A stretch of DNA of 7,960 bases from assembly GCA_050014415.1 (NCBI GenBank), contig JBEKDJ010000269.1, positions 1-7,960 on the forward strand. The letters are read 5' to 3'. Made by a program: the position numbers and the translations under genes. Source of the DNA: JBEKDJ01 sp050014415. GTDB lineage: Bacteria > Desulfobacterota > BSN033 > UBA1163. Numbering within the stretch: the stretch's first letter is position 1; every line of letters starts with the position of its first letter. The notes beneath the pieces are model-generated. The model saw nothing but the letters and a program-made list of their open reading frames with translations, was not told where the DNA came from and ran no database searches. Of the stretch, positions 1 through 5,968 are shown piece after piece.

Positions 1-701
1 TGGGTATTCCTTATCTTTACGATAGCCATGTCCATGCCTGGCGGGTCTACGACTCTGCCTTCGGTCAAAAACTGGCCGATCTGATGCTACAGAAAACGGG
101 CATTCGATTGCTTGCCATCGCCGATAACGGCGTGCGTCACTTTACCAATAACCTGCGTCCCATCGTCACGCCTGCGGACATGAAGGGCATGAAGATCCGG
201 ATTCAGCCCAGCCCGGTATTCAAAGCTCTTGTGGAGTCTCTCGGGGCCTCCCCCTCGGCCATTCCTTGGGGGGAACTACCAACGGCTCTGCAGTCCAAGG
301 TCGTGGACGGTCAGGAAAACGGCGTCACGAATATTCTGGCCGCAAGCCTCTACCAGTATCAGAAGTATATTACCCTCGATGGCCATGTCTGGAGCATTCA
401 TGCCTATATGATGAATGACAAGTTCTTCAAGAGCCTAACGCCAGAGCAACAGAAGGTGGTCATCGAAGCGACGAAGATTGCCCGGGACATCCATCGCAAG
501 ATGACGAGCGAGCAGGATCTCAATGCCAAGACGATCTTGACAAAGTTGGGAATGCAGGTTACCGAACTGACGCCCGAACAGGTCGAGATGTTCCGCAAGC
601 TAGCCCAGCCTCCCGTCAAGGCGTATGTGGAGAACGAAGTGGGCAAGGAGCTGGTGGCGGATCTCTTCAAGGCCATTGCGGCGAACCGGACGGCAAAATA
701 A
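1..701 (+). CDS. TRAP transporter solute-binding protein, DctP family (C-terminal part)
   Basis: This is the periplasmic binding component of a tripartite ATP-independent periplasmic (TRAP) transporter, which captures a carboxylate-type substrate and delivers it to the DctQ/DctM membrane pair. The frame is open from position 3, giving 27 codons before the first in-frame ATG at 84, so the gene starts upstream and its signal peptide is missing. The DctP signature is clear: a GMKIRIQ segment, whose Arg corresponds to the conserved carboxylate-binding arginine of the family, then GASPSAIPWGELPTALQ and VVDGQENGV, which match the usual 'G..P.pi.f.Evy.ALq.gvvDGqEn' block. A helical C-terminal region rich in Lys and Glu follows and ends in VADLFKAI. 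No DctQ or DctM gene lies downstream, so they are either upstream of the window or elsewhere. The ligand cannot be read from the sequence. The neighbouring RraA-like gene suggests an organic acid, which is inference. Confidence 0.93.
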   Translation, partial: GIPYLYDSHVHAWRVYDSAFGQKLADLMLQKTGIRLLAIADNGVRHFTNNLRPIVTPADMKGMKIRIQPSPVFKALVESLGASPSAIPWGELPTALQSKVVDGQENGVTNILAASLYQYQKYITLDGHVWSIHAYMMNDKFFKSLTPEQQKVVIEATKIARDIHRKMTSEQDLNAKTILTKLGMQVTELTPEQVEMFRKLAQPPVKAYVENEVGKELVADLFKAIAANRTAK

Positions 702-713
702 GCCCGTTAGAAA

Positions 714-723
714 AGGAAGGTGA
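714..723 (+). promoter_or_regulatory. Ribosome binding site deciding the RraA-family start
   Basis: GGAAGGTGAG ends 5 nt before ATG 729, which is good Shine-Dalgarno spacing. A possible GTG start at 720 lies inside this motif and has no properly spaced site of its own, so 729 is preferred. Confidence 0.65.
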
Positions 724-728
724 GATCC

Positions 729-1379
729 ATGACCGTCAAGGAACTGGTGGAAGGTTTTCAGAACGTGGCCACGGCGTCCGTCGCCGATGCGGTCGACAAG
801 ATTGGAGGGAAGCGCGGTTACATGCATTATGAAATAAAGCCACGGATCAATGAAAAGAGGGTGGTGGGACCGGCGGTGACCGTCCTCGAGGGACCGACGA
901 CGGAAAGCCTGGCGCCCCAGCACGCCCTGGATCTGATCGACAATGCGGAAGCGGGCAGCGTCCTTGTCATCGGGATCAACGGCGAGCAGGACGTGGCCGT
1001 CTGGGGGGGACTGATGACGGCAGGCGCAGTGGCCAACGGCCATGCCGGCGCCGTCCTGGACGGTGGGGTACGGGATTTAGCAGAAATCCGCCGGGATTAT
1101 GATTTTCCGATTTATGCCCGGTACGTTTCCCCAGGCACGACGGTCGGGCGCTTCAAAACCCTGGCTGCGAATGTTCCTGTGGTATGCGGCGGTGTCGAGG
1201 TTCGCCCCGGGGATATCATCGTGGCCGATATTGACGGCGTTGTGGTGGTGCCTTCTGAGCAGGCGGAGGCAGTGCTGCGGATGGCCAGGGAAATCGATGC
1301 TCGGGAACTGGAACAGGCCCGGTTGATCATGGCCTGCAAATCCTTGCGTCAGGGACTGGCAAAATACGGACGTATCTGA
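729..1379 (+). CDS. RraA / HMG-CHA aldolase-like family protein
   Basis: This is a 216-residue protein of the RraA fold, which includes class II pyruvate aldolases (4-hydroxy-4-methyl-2-oxoglutarate / 4-carboxy-4-hydroxy-2-oxoadipate aldolase), oxaloacetate decarboxylases and the RNase E regulator RraA. Visible family blocks are VADAVDKIGG near residues 18-27, GGLMTAGAVANGHAGAVLDGG at 93-113 (the glycine-rich pyruvate-binding loop) and the Arg-Asp pair R115-D116 that in aldolases contacts pyruvate and the divalent metal. A second block, PGDIIVADIDGVVVVP, is at 160-175. The intact R-D pair favours an enzyme over a pure RNase E inhibitor. The gene follows the TRAP binding protein after 27 nt, consistent with one operon that imports a carboxylic acid and cleaves or decarboxylates it. 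Start 729 was chosen over GTG 720 because of Shine-Dalgarno spacing. The exact substrate is unknown, and family members are often misannotated as RraA or as demethylmenaquinone methyltransferase. Confidence 0.88.
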   Translation: MTVKELVEGFQNVATASVADAVDKIGGKRGYMHYEIKPRINEKRVVGPAVTVLEGPTTESLAPQHALDLIDNAEAGSVLVIGINGEQDVAVWGGLMTAGAVANGHAGAVLDGGVRDLAEIRRDYDFPIYARYVSPGTTVGRFKTLAANVPVVCGGVEVRPGDIIVADIDGVVVVPSEQAEAVLRMAREIDARELEQARLIMACKSLRQGLAKYGRI

Positions 1380-1548
1380 TTCGCCCGCGATTGTCCCCCA
1401 GGGCGAGCCCATGCTCGAGTTCAATCAGATTCCGGACTGAGAGGTGACTCTGAAAGACGATGTTTACACCAGTTTTATGCCGAAGCCCAGCTGTGGAAAA
1501 TGTATAATCCTCGATTTCCTGTCAGAAGGGAAGAATATCTTAACATTG

Positions 1549-1605
1549 AGTCATTTGAGCTTCATTTGAGATTTGGGTTCTGAAATTTGGATTTATAAAT
1601 GAATT
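1549..1605 (+). repeat. Degenerate AT-rich word repeat
   Basis: CATTTGAG occurs twice in tandem-like spacing (1552-1559 and 1563-1570), followed by related words atttggg, gaaatttgg and atttataaatg. The 12-mer AGTCATTTGAGC (1549-1560) recurs exactly at 4620-4631 in the spacer before purD, so this belongs to a dispersed, decayed repeat class. Confidence 0.5.
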
Positions 1606-1618
1606 GTTCAGTCCCACC

Positions 1619-1648
1619 TTGACGGAATTCGATATTAGGTTTTAGGAT
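1619..1648 (+). promoter_or_regulatory. Possible sigma70-type promoter upstream of the LUD gene
   Basis: TTGACG (1619-1624) and TAGGAT (1643-1648) are separated by 18 nt. They match the -35 consensus at 5 of 6 positions and the -10 at 4 of 6. The site would place transcription about 90 nt ahead of the LUD-domain start. In such AT-rich DNA a chance match is quite possible. Confidence 0.28.
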
Positions 1649-1693
1649 TTCGTGGTAGACCTGTTTGGTTCTGGCTATGCTGGATTAAGATTC

Positions 1694-1709
1694 CGAAATT
1701 AAAATTTCG
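1694..1709 (+). promoter_or_regulatory. Short palindrome ahead of the LUD gene
   Basis: CGAAATT (1694-1700) and AATTTCG (1703-1709) form a perfect 7-bp inverted repeat with a 2-nt centre, about 40 nt before the start codon. It could be an operator half-site pair or simply AT-rich chance symmetry. No regulator is nearby to support a specific role. Confidence 0.25.
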
Positions 1710-1747
1710 ATTTCCGGGTTAATTTCCGTTATTTCAAGGAGGAAAAG

Positions 1748-2389
1748 ATGGATCCGATTAAAAAGTGGTGGGCCGAGGAAAGAACGAGAAGGACGATCGA
1801 AAAACTGGAAGCTCATGAATTCAAAGCCGTTTACGTCGAGAGTAAGGAGAAGGCAGTAGAGGAAATTTGGAAACACGTCACTCCCAAGCAAAAGGTGGGT
1901 GTAGGCGGGTCTCTTACCATACGAGAGTTAGGCATATTAGGGCAGTTGGAAACAAAAGGAAACACGCTCTATGACCATTGGAAACCCGGACTCTCGAAGG
2001 AGGACAGCCTTGCGATCCGAAAGTCGCAGATGACTTCTGACCTCTTCCTCAGCGGCGTCAATGCCATCACCATGAATGGAGAGTTGGTCAATATCGATTT
2101 TGCTGGAAATCGAGTCAACGCCATGAGCTATGGTCCTGGTAAGGTAATCCTCGTTGCAGGTTATAATAAAATTGTTGAAGATGTTCAGGAGGCGATCAAG
2201 AGGATAAAGAATGTGGCCGCGCCTCTCAATGCAAGACGTCTTAACATTGATGTCCCGTGTGCGAAATTGGGAAGGTGTGTGGACTGCAACTCTCCCAACC
2301 GAATTTGTCGGGTGGTGGTGATCCTTGAACGGAAGCCGGCGTTGACGGACATCCTTATCATTTTAGTGGGAGAGGAGCTAGGATATTAA
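1748..2389 (+). CDS. LUD-domain (LutC/YkgG-like, DUF162) lactate-utilisation family protein
   Basis: This 213-residue protein has the LUD fold seen in LutC and in the N-terminal part of LutB, proteins linked to oxidation of L-lactate through iron-sulfur enzymes. Visible family features are GVGGSLTIRELGI (51-63), NAITMNGELVNID (105-117) with GNRVNAMSYGP (120-130), VAGYNKIV (136-143), and the terminal ILVGEELGY. Near the C-terminus, C171, C177, C180 and C187 form a C-x5-C-x2-C-x6-C cluster within PCAKLGRCVDC and NRICR, which could bind a metal or Fe-S centre. That role is inference. It stands alone: no LutA (CCG domain) or LutB ferredoxin partner lies in the window, so 'lactate utilisation' is a family label rather than a demonstrated role. 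AAGGAGG (1736-1742) lies 5 nt before ATG 1748, so the start is secure. The purH gene follows after 87 nt. Confidence 0.9.
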   Translation: MDPIKKWWAEERTRRTIEKLEAHEFKAVYVESKEKAVEEIWKHVTPKQKVGVGGSLTIRELGILGQLETKGNTLYDHWKPGLSKEDSLAIRKSQMTSDLFLSGVNAITMNGELVNIDFAGNRVNAMSYGPGKVILVAGYNKIVEDVQEAIKRIKNVAAPLNARRLNIDVPCAKLGRCVDCNSPNRICRVVVILERKPALTDILIILVGEELGY

Positions 2390-2461
2390 AATTGCTGATT
2401 GCAGATCGCAAATTGTAGATTGAAAATTCTGAAATCTATTAAATCTAAAATCTGAAATCAA
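2390..2461 (+). repeat. Degenerate AT-rich word repeat in the purH leader
   Basis: Runs of near-identical words (gattgcagat, attgtagattg, aaattctg, aaatct, aaatctaaaat, ctgaaatc) fill the spacer between the LUD gene and purH. Exact words AAATCTAAAAT (2441-2451) and ATTGAAAAT (2419-2427) recur at 7077-7087 and 7072-7080 before the LsrF-like gene. No promoter consensus stands out. The role is unknown. Confidence 0.5.
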
Positions 2462-2476
2462 TGTAAAGGGGGAACT

Positions 2477-4039
2477 ATGGGCAAGATTAGGAGGGCAATT
2501 GTTAGTGTATCGGACAAATCAGGAGTTGTCTCGTTTGCAAAAGAACTGTCTCGATTGGGCGTTGAGATCCTTTCCACCGGGGGGACAGCAAAAACGTTAA
2601 GGGATCAGGGTATCCCTGTAAAGGATATCTCCGAATATACAGGATTTCCAGAGATGCTGGATGGACGAGTGAAGACTCTTCACCCAAAGGTTCATGGAGG
2701 TCTCTTGGGCCAAAGATCCAAACCCGAACATGTAAACAAGATGAAAGAACATGGCATTCTCCCCATCGACCTTGTGGCGGTCAATCTCTATCCTTTTGAG
2801 GCAACTATTTCAAAAGAGGGCTGTAGCCTTGAGGAGGCGATCGAAAATATCGATATTGGTGGCCCAACGATGATTCGATCGGCAGCAAAGAACTATCCGG
2901 ACGTGACCGTTGTGGTAGACCCGGGAGATTATGATCTCGTCCTTTCGGAGTTGAAGCAAAAAGGGGAGATTTCCGCAGAGAATAACTTCAGGTTGGCCAA
3001 GAAGGTCTTCCAGCACACGGCACGTTACGACGGTGCAATCTCAAACTACCTAGGCCGGATCGAGAATGGGAAGAAAGTCCATCAATTTCCAGAAACATTC
3101 ACCTTTCAGGTGAAAAAGACTCAGCAGTTACGTTATGGAGAGAATCCTCATCAGAAGGCGGCGTTTTATCAGGAATACTCAGTGACCGAGCCCTCTGTTT
3201 CCAATGCAATCCAGATTCAGGGCAAAGAGTTATCCTACAATAACATACTGGATACTGATTCGGCATTTGAAACGGTTAAAGAATTCGACGAGATCGCCAC
3301 GGTGATTATCAAACATAATAACCCTTGTGGTGTGGGTATTTCGAAGACAAATTTGGCGGATGCCTACCGGAAGGCAAGGGATTGTGATCCAGTCTCTGCC
3401 TACGGTGGAGTGGTTGGTTTCAACCAGGTCGTGGATGAGGAGACAGCAAAAGAGATGGGTCCAATCTTTCTCGAAGTGATCATCGCTCCAGGTTTTCATC
3501 CTAAAGCATTGGAGATTCTTAAGACGAAAAAGGACCTTCGAATTCTAAAGAGTCCTCCTCTGAGTGCTTCTCTTGTACAAGGAGGATTCGATCTAAGAAA
3601 AGTGGTAGGGGGCCTCCTGGTTCAGGACCGTGACCTCGGCAAAGTGCCGATGGATCAGTGGAGAGTAGTGACAAAAAGGAAACCGACCGAAGAAGAAAAA
3701 AGAGGTATGGCTTTTGGTTGGAAGGTGGCCAAGCATGTCAAATCGAATGCCATCGTCCTCGTCCGGGAGGATCGGACAGTAGGAATCGGGGCAGGCCAAA
3801 TGAGTCGTGTCGATTCAACCCGATTGGCGGTGATGAAGGCCCAATCCTCAACAAAGGGTACCGTCTTGGCCTCTGATGCCATGTTTCCATTCAGGGATGG
3901 AGTTGATACCGGCGCAGAGGCCGGTGCAGCAGCCATCATCCAACCCGGTGGCTCAATCCGAGATGATGAGGTAATCGCAGCCGCAGATGAACATAACATC
4001 GCGATGGTATTTACGGGGATGAGACACTTCCGGCACTAG
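2477..4039 (+). CDS. purH: Bifunctional AICAR formyltransferase / IMP cyclohydrolase
   Basis: PurH carries out the last two steps of de novo purine synthesis in the cytoplasm. It formylates AICAR with 10-formyl-THF and then closes the ring to IMP. The protein is 520 residues, normal for the family. The N-terminal MGS-like cyclohydrolase domain (about 1-200) shows VSVSDKSG (9-16), STGGTAKTL (33-41), KTLHPKVHGG (66-75) and RSAAKNY (134-140). The C-terminal AICAR transformylase domain shows RYGENPHQ (219-226), the catalytic Lys-His pair K279-H280 in IIKHNNPCGVG, DPVSAYGG (304-311), KSNAIVLV (422-429), GIGAGQMSRVDS (436-447), SDAMFPFRDG (466-475) and the usual ending VFTGMRHFRH. AGGGGG (2467-2472) precedes ATG 2477 by 4 nt. 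The TAG stop lies inside the left end of a foldback element. purD lies downstream across a 654-nt repeat-rich spacer, so the two may not be strictly co-transcribed. Confidence 0.98.
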   Translation: MGKIRRAIVSVSDKSGVVSFAKELSRLGVEILSTGGTAKTLRDQGIPVKDISEYTGFPEMLDGRVKTLHPKVHGGLLGQRSKPEHVNKMKEHGILPIDLVAVNLYPFEATISKEGCSLEEAIENIDIGGPTMIRSAAKNYPDVTVVVDPGDYDLVLSELKQKGEISAENNFRLAKKVFQHTARYDGAISNYLGRIENGKKVHQFPETFTFQVKKTQQLRYGENPHQKAAFYQEYSVTEPSVSNAIQIQGKELSYNNILDTDSAFETVKEFDEIATVIIKHNNPCGVGISKTNLADAYRKARDCDPVSAYGGVVGFNQVVDEETAKEMGPIFLEVIIAPGFHPKALEILKTKKDLRILKSPPLSASLVQGGFDLRKVVGGLLVQDRDLGKVPMDQWRVVTKRKPTEEEKRGMAFGWKVAKHVKSNAIVLVREDRTVGIGAGQMSRVDSTRLAVMKAQSSTKGTVLASDAMFPFRDGVDTGAEAGAAAIIQPGGSIRDDEVIAAADEHNIAMVFTGMRHFRH

Positions 4040-4203
4040 GAGCCTGTCGGAGAACTGATAATGAGTGAATAGTTTCCCCACTTTCATCACTCTTTAGCTA
4101 TATAATAGGGCATTTCGTGCCACAATTTGCTTTTAGATGAAGATGGTTTCCCACTTTCCACAAGGAAAAGCCGAAAATTGCAGGTATTCCGACAGGCTCC
4201 TAG
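4036..4203 (+). mobile_element. MITE-like element with perfect terminal inverted repeats at the purH stop
   Basis: CTAGGAGCCTGTCGGA (4036-4051) and its exact reverse complement (4188-4203) bound a 168-bp segment with no ORF. CTAG is itself palindromic and occurs at both ends, so the simplest reading is a 12-bp terminal repeat, GAGCCTGTCGGA, flanked by a duplicated 4-bp CTAG target. The left CTAG contains the purH TAG stop, and removing one copy would restore an uninterrupted cactagaggaggg. Inside, gtttcccc-actttc (near 4072) is echoed by gtttccc-actttc (near 4146). A non-autonomous element mobilised by a transposase elsewhere is likely. A transcript hairpin or attenuator role is also possible. 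The IS family is not identified. Confidence 0.62.
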
Positions 4204-4220
4204 AGGAGGGAAATAGAATC

Positions 4221-4256
4221 CAAATGTCAAATGAATGTCGAAGAGCCCAATGTCAA
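4221..4256 (+). repeat. 'aatgtcaaa' word repeats
   Basis: CAAATGTCAAA (4221-4231) is followed by aatgaatgtc and caatgtcaaaaa. The first word is the exact reverse complement of TTTGACATTTG at 4657-4667, just upstream of purD, so the spacer is bracketed by inverted copies of the same word. Confidence 0.45.
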
Positions 4257-4300
4257 AAACTTTTCTATACACAGCGTGATTGAATCTATCAGTTGCAAAA

Positions 4301-4470
4301 ATGAACCCGGACAAACCGCTCTTCAAGGCTTCGAATGGCGGTTTCTAGGAGATTCAAGGGAAACGGGAGGAATTTACTTTAATTGGCCTCTGACAATGAA
4401 ATGATTTGAAGGTGCTGGTTCGATAAGAGGTTCGCCTCGAAGCCTTTCCGACCGGCCTGTCCGGGTTCAT
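4301..4470 (+). repeat. 170-bp imperfect foldback element
   Basis: The left arm (4301-4334) and the reverse complement of the right arm (4437-4470) match at 28 of 34 positions without gaps. Each begins with a perfect 13-mer, ATGAACCCGGACA, and both contain AAGGCTTCGA. The intervening ~100 nt contain no gene. Its length is close to the 168-bp element nearby but its ends are unrelated. It could be another non-autonomous element or a large hairpin in the purH-purD transcript. Confidence 0.55.
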
Positions 4471-4513
4471 GCAATTCACTTTCTGCAGCATTTGGATAGA
4501 CGCAACAGAACAC

Positions 4514-4575
4514 GTCATTCCCGCGAAGGCGGGAATCCAGGAAAACACCGGATTCCGGCTAGAGCCCGGAATGAC
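4514..4575 (+). repeat. REP-like palindromic repeat (GTCATTCC...GGAATGAC)
   Basis: GTCATTCC at the left end and GGAATGAC at the right end are inverted copies. An inner hairpin pairs ATTCCCGC (4517-4524) with GCGGGAAT (4529-4536) around a 4-nt loop, and a second inner pair is CCGGATTCCGG with the CCCGGAAT end. This is a well-known type of intergenic palindromic repeat in proteobacteria and relatives. On the minus strand it reads as the familiar spurious peptide SWIPAFAGMT. Confidence 0.75.
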
Positions 4576-4619
4576 AAAAAGGAAAAGACTTATGACGGTG
4601 TGTATGGTTTGTAGAATTT

Positions 4620-4670
4620 AGTCATTTGAGCCTTAGATTTGATTTAACATTTGAGCTTTGACATTTGTTA
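4620..4670 (+). repeat. Degenerate 'catttgag' word repeat before purD
   Basis: AGTCATTTGAGC (4620-4631) repeats 1549-1560 exactly and is followed by related words tagatttgattt, aacatttgagc and ttgacatttg. The stretch lies just upstream of the purD ribosome binding site. No -10 box accompanies the TTGACA at 4658. Confidence 0.5.
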
Positions 4671-4683
4671 TTGATTCCGGTTT

Positions 4684-4688
4684 GGGAG
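4684..4688 (+). promoter_or_regulatory. Ribosome binding site deciding the purD start
   Basis: GGGAG ends 5 nt before ATG 4694. The upstream in-frame TTG at 4658 lies in repeat sequence without a ribosome site and would add 12 residues not typical of PurD, so ATG 4694 is chosen. Confidence 0.7.
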
Positions 4689-4693
4689 ATGCT

Positions 4694-5968
4694 ATGAAGG
4701 TTTTGGTGGTGGGGGGGGGTGGCAGAGAGCATGCTCTGGTTTGGAAGATTGCGCAGAGCCCGAAAGTATCGAAGATCTTTTGTGCCCCAGGGAATGCAGG
4801 AATTTCCGAACAGGCGACGACTATTTCTATCAAGGCCAATGACTTGAATGGCTTACTTGAATTTGCCCTAAGAGAGAAAATCGATTTGACTGTTGTTGGA
4901 CCCGAGGATCCGTTAACCAAAGGCATTGTTGATCTTTTTGAATCAAAGAGCCTTATTATTTTCGGATCGAGCCGGAAGGCGGCGGAGATCGAAGGAAGTA
5001 AAGCCTTTGCCAAAGAGATGATGAAGAAGTATCATATCCCCACTGCCTCTTATGAAATCTTTGAAGATCAAAAAGAGGCAGTGAGATACCTCCGCAAGCA
5101 AGGAGCTCCGGTCGTTGTCAAAGCGGACGGTCTGGCAGCTGGGAAGGGAGTGATTATCTGTAAGACGGTTGAGGAAGCTATCCAGTCTGTCGAGAAAATC
5201 ATGGTGGAGAAGATATTCGGGGAGGCAGGCAGCCGGGTGGTGATCGAGGAATACCTCGTAGGAGAAGAGGCTTCCTACATCGCATTCACCGATGGAAAAA
5301 CGATCCTTCCTTTGGCATCCTCACAGGATCATAAGTCGGTCTTTGACGGCGACGAAGGCCCCAATACAGGAGGAATGGGGGCCTATTCGCCTGCCCCTGT
5401 GATTACGGATCAGGTCCATGAAAGAATCATTGAAAAGATTTTAAGACCCATTATTCAGGGCATGGGAGAAGAGGGCAGACCTTATAAGGGTGTTCTCTAT
5501 ACCGGATTAATGATTTACGATGGCCATCCCAAGGCATTGGAATTCAATGCCCGGTTTGGAGATCCAGAGACTCAACCCGTTTTGATGAGGATGAAGGGGG
5601 ATATTGTTCCCATCCTGGAAGCTTGCATTAAAGGCAATCTCTCCCAATACCGGATTGAATGGAACCCTCAGGCTGCAGTGTGCGTGGTGATGGCTTCAAA
5701 GGGATATCCTGGAGATTATGAAAAGGGAAGAACCATTGAGGGGCTGGAAGAAGTTTCGACAATGAAAGATGTCTTTGTTTTCCATGCAGGGACAACTGTG
5801 AAAGATAGCCGGACGGTTACCAATGGAGGGAGAGTTTTAGGGATTACAGGATTGGGAGAAGACATTCCGAGAGCGATTGAGAAGACTTATAAGGCAGTGA
5901 AGAAGATCCATTGGGACGGAGTTCATTATCGAACAGACATTGGACAAAAAGCATTATGGTGGCTTTAA
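4694..5968 (+). CDS. purD: Phosphoribosylamine-glycine ligase (GAR synthetase)
   Basis: PurD joins glycine to phosphoribosylamine using ATP, the second step of de novo purine synthesis. From ATG 4694 the protein is 424 residues, the usual size. It opens with the classic MKVLVVGGGGREHALVW, where GGGGREHA (7-14) is the N-domain nucleotide-like loop. The ATP-grasp core shows PVVVKADGLAAGKGV (139-153), EEYLVGEEAS (185-194), QDHKSVFDGDEGPNTGGMGA (211-230) and EFNARFGDPETQ (283-294), which carry metal and ATP ligands. The C-terminal domain ends in YRTDIGQKALWWL, close to the normal end, although the final WWL and the TAA stop merge into a foldback repeat. A run of nine G (4711-4719) encodes part of the glycine loop and is a likely indel hotspot. 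The gene pairs functionally with purH upstream. Confidence 0.97.
   Translation: MKVLVVGGGGREHALVWKIAQSPKVSKIFCAPGNAGISEQATTISIKANDLNGLLEFALREKIDLTVVGPEDPLTKGIVDLFESKSLIIFGSSRKAAEIEGSKAFAKEMMKKYHIPTASYEIFEDQKEAVRYLRKQGAPVVVKADGLAAGKGVIICKTVEEAIQSVEKIMVEKIFGEAGSRVVIEEYLVGEEASYIAFTDGKTILPLASSQDHKSVFDGDEGPNTGGMGAYSPAPVITDQVHERIIEKILRPIIQGMGEEGRPYKGVLYTGLMIYDGHPKALEFNARFGDPETQPVLMRMKGDIVPILEACIKGNLSQYRIEWNPQAAVCVVMASKGYPGDYEKGRTIEGLEEVSTMKDVFVFHAGTTVKDSRTVTNGGRVLGITGLGEDIPRAIEKTYKAVKKIHWDGVHYRTDIGQKALWWL

Larger units (their letters stand above)
1380..1747 (+). other. Intergenic spacer, 368 nt, no gene seen
   Basis: I see no supported gene here. The first part is GC-rich and holds a small inverted repeat, TCGCCC (1381-1386) with GGGCGA (1401-1406), just after the RraA-like stop. 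It is too weak and lacks the T-run needed for a confident terminator call. From about 1540 the sequence becomes AT-rich with degenerate words such as catttgag and gaaatttgg. The last 60 nt hold a short palindrome and repeated atttccg words before a strong GGAGG for the LUD gene. Confidence 0.6.

Noticed and set aside
600..1043. Long minus-strand ORF opposite the TRAP and RraA genes
   Set aside because: It lies antisense to two well-supported genes, and its length is explained by their GC-rich codon usage.
4087..4326. Minus-strand ORF of 79 codons in the purH-purD spacer
   Set aside because: It spans the MITE-like element end and repeat words, and has no recognisable domain or ribosome site.
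4354..4548. Minus-strand ORF with SWIPAFAGMT
   Set aside because: This is the standard spurious translation of the REP-like palindrome.
4036..4575. CRISPR array or tRNA in the purH-purD spacer
   Set aside because: The repeats are different inverted elements, not evenly spaced direct repeats, and no tRNA cloverleaf is visible.
4658..4663. TTGACA as a purD promoter -35 box
   Set aside because: At 16-18 nt downstream there is only tttggg-like sequence and no -10 box. The word belongs to the repeat class.
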